Source of the DNA: Aquila chrysaetos chrysaetos
Taxonomy: Eukaryota > Chordata > Aves > Accipitriformes > Accipitridae
Assembly (NCBI RefSeq): GCF_900496995.4
Contig: NC_044024.1
Coordinates: 18,106,698-18,170,697, forward strand
Length of the DNA: 64,000 nt
Direction of reading: 5' to 3'
Shown: positions 10,601 to 20,200 of the stretch, piece by piece
Position numbering within the stretch: the first letter of the stretch is position 1
Layout of the letters: each line of letters begins with the position of its first letter
Notes under the pieces: generated by a model
The model's input: only the letters and a program-made list of their open reading frames with translations
What the model was told of the DNA's origin: nothing
The model's database searches: none
Translations under genes and position numbers: made by a program

Positions 10601-12618
10601 GGAAGACATCTCAAATCTGCGGGTTTGGGTGTTTTGACAATGCAGTTGTTACAATTAGCAAAATTCTCAAATTGGAAATATGGTTCCTTTGGCTAGATAT
10701 TTGCAAAGGTGTCTTAGAGTACTGTAGTGAATACTGTCCGATAATCAGATTCATCCTTGTTAAATTTTTTTTTTTTTTTTTTAATTTCTTGTTTTAGATG
10801 ATCTCTTACAGAATCCTTTGGTACAAGGTGCCATAGACATGGGTTTCAGTTTGTCTGAGATTAGGAACACCATGGAAAAGAGATTGCAGATGTCTGGAGA
10901 AAGTCACACATCTGTTGAGGATCTGGTAGCAGACTTAATAAGTGCTCAGAAAGAAAATACAAGGGAAGAAGGACCAAATGAAATCCCAGTTGAGCAAGAT
11001 GAGCTTATTCAATTACAAAACCTCTGTGTGTACTTTCATATCAGCTCTTTAGTCTGTGAAATATACCTTATTGTTATCTGTTTATTCTGCCCTCTGATCC
11101 AAGTCTTATCTAAAGTGAAGTTACAGTATTGTAACTTAAAATTCAAGAGATTTATTTTTGGACATAAAAAAAAGCTGAACGAAGAGGGTGTTAAAATACT
11201 TGAGCGTAGCAGTGTTTATAAATATTGTCTGTAAAATAAGTAGTATTAATACCTCAGAAGTGTATAATATTGAAATAATAGTCCAGTGTGCTTCTGGGAA
11301 AGGTTATACATGCGAACTAAAAAAACAAAATTATTGTGACAATGATATTTAAAAATAAAGGCAAGAATAACTATAGATGTGGTGACTGTGGTGGCAAAAT
11401 GAAATAGACACAGCAACATACTGTCAAATATTCAGTATATTCAAAATGAAAAAAATCTTTGTGGGGATTATTTTATTTTCCTTCTTGGCCAATAAGAAAA
11501 AGTGTACTTCTAGATGGTGTTTCTTTTCAATTATTTGTGTTCCAGCTATGCTGGGACATGCAAGTTATGCTCAGAAAGCCATTGTGGTACACTCTGCAAA
11601 TAGACCAAAACCAAGATTTCTAACTTGGGAGACTTGTAGTTTAAGACAAGTGTATGAGTGAATTCATAGGGAGGAAAAAGACCTTCTGGTTGGCATGATA
11701 GGCAGAGATCTTACCAGCCCACTATTTTAATAAGATTTTTAATGGACATTATGGGGGAAAAAGAACTTGCAATGAAGATGGACACTATTTTTGTGCTTGG
11801 CTGTATGGAGCTTTCCCCAGGTGGCAGGGGAAGGCTTTTGAAGTTTGCATTTTCAAATGGGGCATACTGGAATAACAAAGAGCTCACGTACAATGCAAAA
11901 TTGATTCTTTCTGTATTACAAATTTTTAAGCTTTTGAAGTATGGGCATTTTGAAAATGGAGGTAGGGAAGGAAATCACATCCTCATTCTTTTCATTGAGG
12001 AAACTCTCTGAAAAAAAAGAAAAAAATCCAAATTACTTAACCAGTATCAACGAGCCTTTCTTTCATCTTCTTTACAAGTTTTGGGAAAGTTGTCAATTGG
12101 AAGTCTGTGAAAAGAATGGTTCCTGATTGAAATACGCATATCCTAAATTCTGTAGATATTTCAAGCTCTTGCAAATATAGATAGCTGAATTCCCTGCTTG
12201 CATTGGCCTAGGAGATGTAATGTGATGAAAGGGGAAAAAAAAAAAAAGAGGATTCCATGCTGCAGCTTGGTTTCCTATGTCTTGTAATTTTTTTTTTCCT
12301 GTTTAAAGGTGTGACCTTTAAATCATATGAAGAAAACCTTGTCCTTGTGTGTAAAGAAAAAAAAAAAAAAGAAAGATTCAATGGTACTAAGTATGTTAAC
12401 TTCTTATGTGTTTATTTTCCTTAGATCTCAGTACTGAAGAGAAGTTAAGACGCTTGCAGGAAGAAAAGCTTTGTAAAATCTGTATGGCTAAAGACATATC
12501 AGTCGCCCTCATTCCCTGTGGTCACCTAGTTGCCTGTAAGGAATGTGCTGAAGCACTTAATGAATGCCCTCTGTGTCGTACAAATATTATGAAAAGACAG
12601 GAAATTTTTATGTATTAG
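3783..12618 (+). CDS. XIAP: XIAP, X-linked inhibitor of apoptosis (spliced, 6 coding exons)
   Basis: Joining 3783-4659, 6231-6330, 8275-8353, 9010-9043, 10798-11025 and 12425-12618 gives 1512 nt, or 503 residues (human XIAP has 497). All introns are GT-AG and the frame is kept across them. BIR1 has zinc ligands C64, C67, H84 and C91. BIR2 has C199, C202, H219 and C226. BIR3 has C300, C303, H320 and C327. A UBA domain (about 364-425, MGF at 378-380) and a RING (C456, C459, C471, H473, C477, C480, C487, C490) follow. By family knowledge it is a cytosolic protein. The linker before BIR2 plus BIR2 block caspases 3 and 7, BIR3 blocks caspase 9, and the RING is an E3 ubiquitin ligase. The linker residues L140, V146 and D147 and the BIR3 residues W310, W323, H343 and L344 match the human contacts. 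The least certain junction is the donor at 11026. Confidence 0.95.
4660..6230 (+). other. XIAP: XIAP intron within BIR3
   Basis: This GT-AG intron (GTAAGC ... TTTCCTCAG) splits BIR3 between GFYSI and GNGDHVVC, at a phase-1 junction inside a glycine codon. It is AT-rich with no recognisable element. Confidence 0.9.
6231..6330 (+). CDS. XIAP: XIAP exon, BIR3 core
   Basis: This 100-nt exon lies between acceptor TTTCCTCAG and donor GTAAGG. With the split glycine it encodes residues 293-325 plus two bases of G326. It carries the BIR3 zinc ligands C300, C303 and H320. It also carries W310, E314 and W323, which line the groove that binds the N-termini of caspase 9 and SMAC in human XIAP. The numbering coincides exactly with human XIAP. 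Human D309 is E309 here, a conservative change in the groove. Confidence 0.95.
6331..8274 (+). other. XIAP: XIAP intron
   Basis: GT-AG intron starting GTAAGG and ending TTTATAG. An imperfect AT-rich tandem repeat (16-nt unit, about two copies) lies at 6455-6486. No gene or transposon is recognised in the rest. Confidence 0.9.
6455..6486. repeat. Two-copy 16-nt AT-rich tandem repeat
   Basis: The unit TTAATATTAATTTAGA appears twice head to tail and then decays into A-rich sequence. It is low-complexity intronic sequence with no evident function. Confidence 0.6.
8275..8353 (+). CDS. XIAP: XIAP exon, end of BIR3
   Basis: This 79-nt exon encodes residues 326-352. It includes the last BIR3 zinc ligand C327 and the tail helix with INNVHL, in which H343 and L344 match the human residues that hold caspase 9 as an inactive monomer. 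The acceptor is ATTTATAG and the donor GTAAGT. It ends in phase 0. Human ubiquitination site K328 is R328 here. Confidence 0.93.
8354..9009 (+). other. XIAP: XIAP intron
   Basis: A 656-nt GT-AG intron (GTAAGT ... CTTTTAG), AT-rich, with nothing recognisable. Confidence 0.88.
9010..9043 (+). CDS. XIAP: XIAP small exon, BIR3-UBA linker
   Basis: This 34-nt exon lies between TTTTAG and the donor GTATTT. It encodes [11 protein letters not shown] plus the first base of D364. It matches in place the human linker with TTEKTPSL before the UBA domain. It is needed to keep frame, because skipping it would shift the UBA exon by one base. The donor is weaker than the others in the gene. Confidence 0.85.
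9044..10797 (+). other. XIAP: XIAP intron carrying a CR1 fragment
   Basis: GT-AG intron ending in a long T tract and TTGTTTTAG. A 5'-truncated CR1 lies at 10157-10546 and a T-run at about 10766-10782 precedes the acceptor. Nothing else was recognised. Confidence 0.88.
10157..10546 (+). mobile_element. CR1 LINE, 5'-truncated, sense orientation
   Basis: The sequence reads through the conserved CR1 3' region. The reverse-transcriptase ORF end is still open (frame 10145-10456), with the typical [26 protein letters not shown] and [10 protein letters not shown] segments. It then has the 3' UTR with TGAACTAGATGATC and ends in ATTCTATGATTCTATGAT at 10529-10546. CR1 is the dominant bird LINE and inserts as 3' fragments. 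The copy lies about 250 nt upstream of the UBA exon. It cannot move by itself because most of ORF2 is missing. Confidence 0.95.
10798..11025 (+). CDS. XIAP: XIAP exon, UBA domain
   Basis: The exon encodes [20 protein letters not shown] through the LVADLISAQ helix, a ubiquitin-associated domain that binds polyubiquitin in the family. The acceptor TTGTTTTAG is strong. The 3' border is an inference: the RING exon needs one base from its partner, and the nearest phase-1 GT donor is the weak GTGTGT at 11026. This gives a UBA-RING linker about ten residues longer than in human. The reading frame continues open to a stop at 11232-11234, so failure to splice here would give a RING-less protein. Confidence 0.85.
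11026..12424 (+). other. XIAP: XIAP last intron
   Basis: From the tentative donor GTGTGT to acceptor TTTCCTTAG. It holds two A-rich runs near 12236-12248 and 12356-12371. A missed micro-exon cannot be excluded, but none is needed to keep frame. Confidence 0.75.
12425..12618 (+). CDS. XIAP: XIAP last coding exon, RING domain
   Basis: The exon opens with the second base of Y440 and encodes [20 protein letters not shown] and the full C3HC4 [19 protein letters not shown] and CPLC. It ends MKRQEIFMY and TAG at 12616-12618. Human XIAP ends in QKIFMS; the phenylalanine third from the end, required for RING dimer and E2 function in the family, is kept (F501). The exon continues into the 3' UTR. Confidence 0.96.
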
Positions 12619-14200
12619 TAAAATATACAGCACTGTGAATGCAAACGTTTCTTGCTTTATTGCTTTAAATACATGTCATGTAATGTAAAAAATGCAGTTA
12701 ATTCCAGGATCTAATCATATGGCAGTACTTAGATTTTTCTGCTGTCAAACTCTACATACATTTTAACATTTAAATAATTATTTTCCTTAAGCGAATTTTT
12801 TGTATATAAAAAACAATATTAAAAGGCAAATATATATATTTTGTAACTTCAATTCATAAACCTGATTTGGGAAAGCCTAAGTAATGCAAAGCTTTATTTA
12901 TGTGATCATTCCTTTGCTTCACTTTGGTAGGACTCTGTACAACTGAAGTTTATGCAAATACAGTTGTATAAAGAGTCAGGCCCTATATAAAATTTGTAAA
13001 TAAGTGAATTTAAAAAATTGTTATATACATGTATATTGTATCTGAGATTTTCGCTTCTCAAAAATGTTATGCAAGATTGAAAATGTTATCTTATTTCTGT
13101 AACCTTGGTTGTGACATAATTCAGAGAATATCCGTAAACCTGCTGCTGCAATATTTCACCTTATGTTTGCTACTGCTACTTTTTAAGTTTGTTTTGATAT
13201 ATAATTCCTGTCTCCTCATTTATTTTTTCTGGTTTAGATGTATAAATTGGATTCCGTAAACTCATTTTAGCAATCCATTTTTCACAAAAATCCTTCTGTA
13301 TATAAAAGTACATTAATTTCATTCCTTAAAAGAGAACTCAACAGAAATGAAGGCGATTTTACGTACCTTGTGCCCTTCATGAAAGGAGCGGTCTCATTTT
13401 AAACTTGCCCCCTTACACAAAAACGTGTTCATTGTTTGATTTTTTCCTTGTTTTTTTAACATTGTGCATTATCCTAACTCATTTATCTGCTAATACTTTG
13501 CAGTGCTTCTGTTTGTCTATTTTTTTCATAAGAGATCAAACTCTATCTCCATGAAAATGCTTTTTTCTAAATTTTATTTTTAATTCACAAGTAACATTAG
13601 AAATCTTTCATTTTTGTTCTTGTCAGTTTGCAGCATTTAAATTAAAGTTAAGAACTATTCTAGTGAGGGTCACCTTAAAATACTTAATAAACTATTTCTT
13701 ACTGGACTGATCCTCAGTTCTCCAATTAAAAAAGTATCATAGCTTTGTATTTAAGTACAGCTGGTTTACGATCTCTCTACTTAATTATGTGACTTCCTTA
13801 TTTTGTGGAGCTACTAAGATGTTCTGTGCATATATTTTTATCTTTGAGTCCTACACACTGAGAGATTTAGAATATAAAATATACAGAATATAGTTTTTCA
13901 CGATAAAACTTTTGAATTCACTCCACAGAAATTTAGTGTCTACTTTTTCTATTTTTTAAATATGCGCTGTGATTATATGCTGGTGTAATGTTATGAATAT
14001 TTAAAATAAAGTGCAATCCAGTTGTTCCTTGATCAGCATTTTTGATGGTCACATGCAAAAAAAAAAAACATAACAGAAGGTTGCTTTCTGTTGCTTTCTT
14101 GTTTTGTAACTCAGCTGTTACTAATTTAACCTGAGTGTTATTAAGGATAACAAATACATTTGAGTTGGAGAGGAAATAAAATCTATTGTTTGTATAAATT
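12619..14200 (+). other. XIAP: XIAP 3' UTR (extent approximate)
   Basis: This strongly AT-rich sequence without an ORF of note follows the XIAP stop. It has scattered ATTTA motifs, including TTATTTATG near 12894. Mammalian XIAP mRNAs have long AU-rich 3' UTRs. The end is not fixed, because several AATAAA signals occur at 13686, 14005, 14175 and 14251. Confidence 0.6.
14005..14010 (+). terminator. XIAP: Candidate XIAP poly(A) signal AATAAA
   Basis: AATAAA is followed within about 35 nt by a T-rich, GT-containing stretch. Competing signals lie at 13686-13691, 14175-14180 (followed by a GT-rich TTGTTTGT stretch) and 15771-15776. Use of any of them is inferred. Confidence 0.4.
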
Positions 14201-17200
14201 AAGGTTTGTTAATTATAAAAGTAAAATATGTTAATTTTGCTATTTTTTGTAATAAATTAGAATTTGTTTCTTAGGAATACATGATGACCAGAAATTCATA
14301 AAGAATTCGGCAGAGAAAGGTTTTATTTTGCCTTTTTGTGCCTTTGGGAACAGTTTAGTGTTTCAGATAATTCATGCATATGGGGATTTTTCAAGACAGA
14401 TACAGACTGGCAATTCTGACAGGCTTGTTTCTAGCTCCCACTTTCACGTACAGGGAGGGTTTTCTGTACTTTTCAAGGGAAATTAAAGCAGGGGGGGTGT
14501 GTTTGCCTGTGAGCTGGTGTATCTTGCCTGAAATAGCTTGTTTAGTTAATGTTGCAAACCATGTTATGCTGACTTGCTTAAGCAGATGGTTTGTTACCTA
14601 ACCTTGACCTAAGTCATGTGAGAGAGACTATCTGGATGAGCTGGATCCAACTTACAGGCTGCAGAGCTTGGCACGCAGCTCGACAAAGCCCTGTCTGGGA
14701 AAGAGATTGACCAAATTTTACTTAGAACTGTTACAAAACTAAATCCTAGTAAGGAGATGATTTTGGACGTAAGTATAGTCTGTAAACTGTCCGAGGAACG
14801 CCTGGAAGTCGGTCACAAATAGTACCTTCTAAACTGAAATGGAAAGCAAACACGTTGTCCAAATAATATTCAAGCAAAGAGCATAAATGCTTCATGTTAA
14901 AGCTTGTTAACTTTTAAAAGGTATACTGTATCTCTTATTGTAACTTTCTGATAAATGTTATAAAAAGTATAGCTATAATAGCAATTCAAATTTTAATCAC
15001 TTAGGAACATTAAAGGGTTAAAAGCCTGTTAGCAAGACAACAAAATAACTGCTCTGTAGGTTTAGGTTTTTAAAAAATCTATAATCAGAGTTCTGTTCAG
15101 GCTAAATGTGAAAAAATAATTAGCATAGTCATCAAATTTTGACAGCTCGAATTAGGAAGATGTTTTTTCAAATTACTTTGATTTTCAGTATCTTAAAGAC
15201 ACAGAGAAGGAATTCCATGGACACTGATACTGGGCTGAGTGTTTAAAGAGATAGAAATGAAGGATGCGAATAAATGGAGTAGAAGCACAGGTGCTTTGAA
15301 AAGGAGGTTAGTAGCAGGACAAAGGTGCCTTGGGAGTTGATTTTTATAGAAGAGTTACCTGGAATGAAGAGCTATGGAATATATTCAAGTATCAGTATTC
15401 AGTAACTTTCTTCTAGTAGCTTCTATGTGAAATCTTTCTTACTTCCATTTTACTTGCACTGGGAGAACTATTTGCTGCTTCAGATATGTGGGAGATTTAC
15501 AAGGGTTTTTAACAATGTGTTCTGGAACTGGTTTGTTTAGAAAACGTGGAAATTGCATGCCTAATTTAGGAACAGGCAGCTAAAATAAGGAAGACCCATA
15601 GATGCAGGTTTTTTATTCTGCATTTAGCTTGTTCTTTCTGCCTTGAAACATGGGGCTTGAAACATAATACTGACTTACTCTACTGGTTCCTGCAGCTTGT
15701 ATCTCTACAGATCTTAGCTGTCTGTACTTTTTAAAATTTGTTTTGGGGCTTGATCCAAAGGTCATAGCACAATAAAAAGATTTTCTTTTTTTTTTTTTTT
15801 TTTAAAATTGGAGTATTTAAACACTTCTTTTAATATTGCCAGGTTAGTTTTGACTGCAATGCTCCCATGTTTATTTTTGTTAGCTGTATGTGCAGCCTGA
15901 AGCTGCAGGACAAATAGTTTGTCAAAGCCTTCAAAGCATTGTTGTTAACCTAAGACGTGGGTTTTTAAAGTTAGCTTTTAGGTTTGTTTTTATTGAAATT
16001 AACAAAAATTAAGGACAATGGGTTGTTAGAATTGAATTACAACTGGGTGGGAGGTTAATGCAGACACTTGATTACTGTGTTCATGTGAAACTTCAAGCTG
16101 AAGTGGTGTATACTAGGATTAAATGTTACAAGGGGCGATGACATTTGCTGCCACAGTATTTAGTAACTACTCAGAAGAGAATCTGTTCTGCCTTTCAAGG
16201 CGTGCAAGTTCTAGCACATGATGTGTAAGGCCTACCCGAAGGGAAGGTCAGCTCTTCATAGAGCGAAGGAGGAGTTGGAGATTTTTTCTGGCTTTCGCAG
16301 TGTTTTTCTGCGGTGGTAAGTATGCGAACAGCGAGTTGTTAGGCGGTGTTCTTTTTTACCCTCTGCTTTGTGCGTGATTGACTCTTATCAGCAAGAAGGC
16401 TAGATGTCAAAGAGCAGGCTAGAGAAGCACTTCCACTGCTGCCCCAGGGGCTCTTCATCGCTTGTCTTGCGCAGAACGGTTGGATCGAGCTTAGCTCTTG
16501 ATCCTGCCCTGTGAGGGGTGATGGTCATCTTCTCTGTATAGTGAAATGGGAAGAGCCACTCGAGTGAGGTGACCTTCTTTGCTCGTGGAACTGAAGTATG
16601 AGTGAATACTCTCCCTCCTACTATTTTTTCATGCATAAGTTTTACTGAGTAGCTTCAAAATTTGATCAAGAAAATCTTTGCTCCCCCACGACCCTGCTGT
16701 ACCTTCGCACTGATTCAGGCTGTTGAAAGTATCTTGCCATCTTTGGGAATGCCACTCTGTCACGTTGCTTCAAGAGACGTACAGATGCTGCCGTACAGCA
16801 ATTCGTGTGCCATAATTATAATGTGGCTTTCTGTGAGGAGGCAAATGACCTGTGTTAATTAAGAACCTTTGCTGAAATTCAGATTTTATCTTTAATTTTT
16901 TCTTAACCAGGAATTCCTATTAAGAAATACTGACATAACATTACAGTAAAAATAACGAGCATTATTTCAGAGAATATGGCTCTGTGACCAACTTTTCAAA
17001 AGAACTCGCTTTTTCCTTGGACAGGAAAGAAGAGAGTATATATTCAGTTATAAATGGCTTGGATAAAAAGAACTCCAAGGAAAATCTGGGGGAAAATGGT
17101 ATTAATTATATTGTGAGTATGTAATATTTCAAGGTAGGTGAAAACTACTTGGTGCCTTTGGATAACTATTAATTTACAGTTTGATAGCCTGGACAGCTAT

Positions 17201-20200
17201 TGATGATGGCTGAGATAAAACGCTTGATAAGTTAGAATTGCTGGAAGTGTATTGGAGAGATACTTGAATTAGGGTTTTGCTCTTAGATTGAAAAATGGCT
17301 TTTACTATCAAAAAATGAAAAACACTTTTGCAGAGTCCCACTGTAAAAACAGCTAGGAGATTCATTACAGTAATTGCTGAAAAGCCAAGTTCAGTAGAAG
17401 CACATATGGTCACCTGCAAATTTTAGAGAATGAATTAATCTAACTTCCAGAAATTACCAGGACAGAGAGCATTTAAATTTATTCGTGTTATGTCTTTTTG
17501 ATCTTACGAAGTTAGATCTTGCTGTAAAACTCTTGACACAATTTCTTTTATATTACTTAGTTTTGAACGGCATGATGAGAGTCATCACTTAAACCAAATA
17601 GTTAATCTTCTAAATACAAGCTTTTCAAAAGTGGGTGTCAAGCCACAGTAGTCTCTTCCTTTTAACTCTTGCGTAACAGAGGGAGGCTTCCGAGTCTAGG
17701 ATTGACTTTACCTCCCTTTCCTGCATAACCAACCCAAGTGGTGTTACTGGAGTTGGTACAGGAGCTCTGTTGGCAGGATACAAGCTGCCAGAAGAGTAAC
17801 TGTTGCTTTAAACGTCTCTTGTGGTGTTTTGCAAAACAGAATGTACCAAACGTAACATTAATTTGACTCCTGTCTCTGCATCACAATTTAGCCCTTTTAT
17901 AACTTTGTTAACGGTTGCTTTGTAAAGGCTTAATCAGCAACTGCAAGTTTTTGTGAGGAAGACCCATGCTCCAGGTTGGAAGCGCCACCTCTGCTGCGCT
18001 CACAGCTGGAACCAGCAGTACAGAGGACGGAGGTAGGGGTATGCCCCGGGGGGAGCGGGGTTGGGAATCGCTGTCCTCGGCGCTTATGGTGAGCATCCCA
18101 GGAGTGCCCTCTGCCATGGAGGGGAAACACTTTGCTCACAGCTGCCGGCACTGAGGCTTTGCAGGACTTCTACAATCATGCTAAAGGAAGTTACAGTCTA
18201 AAAGAAGTATTTTTATCTTAACGGTTTTGAACATCTGTGCCAACCACCAAGGTGTCATAAACTGTTGTATTCCTTGCTACTTGTTATGCATTGTGCCACT
18301 TATAAAGAAATCTAAGTCACAGCTAATGACAGGATCACACTTTGCTTTGCTTCCACCTCCCGCTGTGTCAGAGAGTCGAGGCAGCAAGGATGGCCTTGAG
18401 CCCCAGACACGACTGGAAGGAAGGAGAGAGGACTTCTGAGAAGCACTGTCTGAAAGAAAACTTGAAGATGGTTGATGATGAAATCTAAACCAAAGGAAAC
18501 CGTGTTAGGGATATATGTAGGATCTTGGGAATGTGGTAGGTCAGCCCCAGAAAACCATGCAAGCATATTACCTGAAAGAGTAATCTGTTCCTTGACCTTA
18601 TCTCTCATGTAAGTAACAACCCCCCATTGCGTATACTCCCACTTTAAGCCTCTAAGATTCCAGCCTCAGTAGTTTCTGGGGAGAAGACCAAGATAAACTA
18701 ATCCACTGTCATCATCCAAACCTGGTGTTTGCCTGCAAATACAGAATAGAGCTCTCCTATTCATTTGATGGAGGGTTCTCCTCAAAGCTTAAACATAAAT
18801 GTGTTTGACACTATAATTGTTTTGCTCTATGATCTTGGGCAGAGGTTGAGCTGAATAATGACGTTTCTGTCCCAGTTCCACTCTAACCTCATCTAACCAC
18901 AAGACATCCTCCTTCTTCCCCTTTTCAGGGAACCCCCGGCTCCATGTCAGAGTCTCAAGGGAGCTGGAGGCCCTAGGAAATCCAACCAGCTGAGAACTGC
19001 TTTCTGTTCCTGACAGGTGAGTTGCCCTGCACATCAAAAGTATGATGTGGTTTCACTGTTTGTTTTTCAGCTGTCACTTAGCTAAAGCTGCTTCCCCTGC
19101 TCAGTGCTAGTTGCTGCTATTTGGCCCGCTTGACCTTATTTCAGTTCTTGTCTGCTTCTTACCCCAGCCCTTTTTCTGTCGTACAGTCTGTTCTTTCCTG
19201 CCTTTAACCGTGCCCTGCCACTTACCCAGCTTACCCAATTTGAAACGTGTTTCTCTGGTTCCTGTGCTTCTTCCACAGACTTTGTCACTGATGCTGTCAT
19301 GGTGCCTGACTCAAAATGGTCCTTGATTCGTGATCCCTTTGCCTGGACTTAGCTACAGGACACAAGAACGTCTTGGTCGTGTCTCCCAAAACCTCCCTAT
19401 GTCTGGAAACTGGAGCAGACCACGTCCCAGATCCAAGAGAGGTGGCCTGAATGGTAACGCTTACTCTTTCCTGTACATAAGGTGAGGTGATGCCTCAAGT
19501 GAAAGCGACTCGTCTTGACTGCAACTAGGAGAAGGTCCTTTCACTGTTTCCTACCAATAACTGGTGTGGCCTTTACACAGTTTGGTGCTGAAAACTTTAA
19601 AACATGGCTAAGGGGTTTTTATCTCAAAGAATGAGACGTAGCAAGAGCACCTCACCTCAAATAGGGGAATCAGCACGGGGCTTCGGGTAACAAGTGGCAC
19701 AGGTGACTGACTAAAGCTGCTGATAATGCAATTAGCAGGAAGGCATTTGCGACTTACTGGGGTTCTATTCATTTCTAGAGCTGATAATGAAGGGGAGTTA
19801 AAACTTCCTTCCTTTTTAGTGATACGGGACAAACTGTGATTCTGTGCTCCCTTACAGGTCTGAGAGCACGGTAGGCAGAAAGTTAGTGAATCAAAGAAAA
19901 TTCAGACTTGAGTGAGGTGTTCTGGAAAGACCTGGCGAGAAATAGGGGTGTACAAGGGAGACTTACATAAATTGCAAAAGGAAGAAGTTATTCACAGAAC
20001 AGGGAAAGGCCTAAGGAGCTACTGATGTGCAATCTCTCTCCTGCAAATTATGGGAAAGTAACCCATTTTTTGGTCTTTATTTTTGTTTCTTATGTAATAG
20101 CTCATCTCCAAAAGGATTTAGAGCAGATTTCCCTAGAGTGACTAAGGCAGTTTCAAAAATCTGGGAAAAAAAAATGTGACTTGGAAGACTGCTTTTCCCC

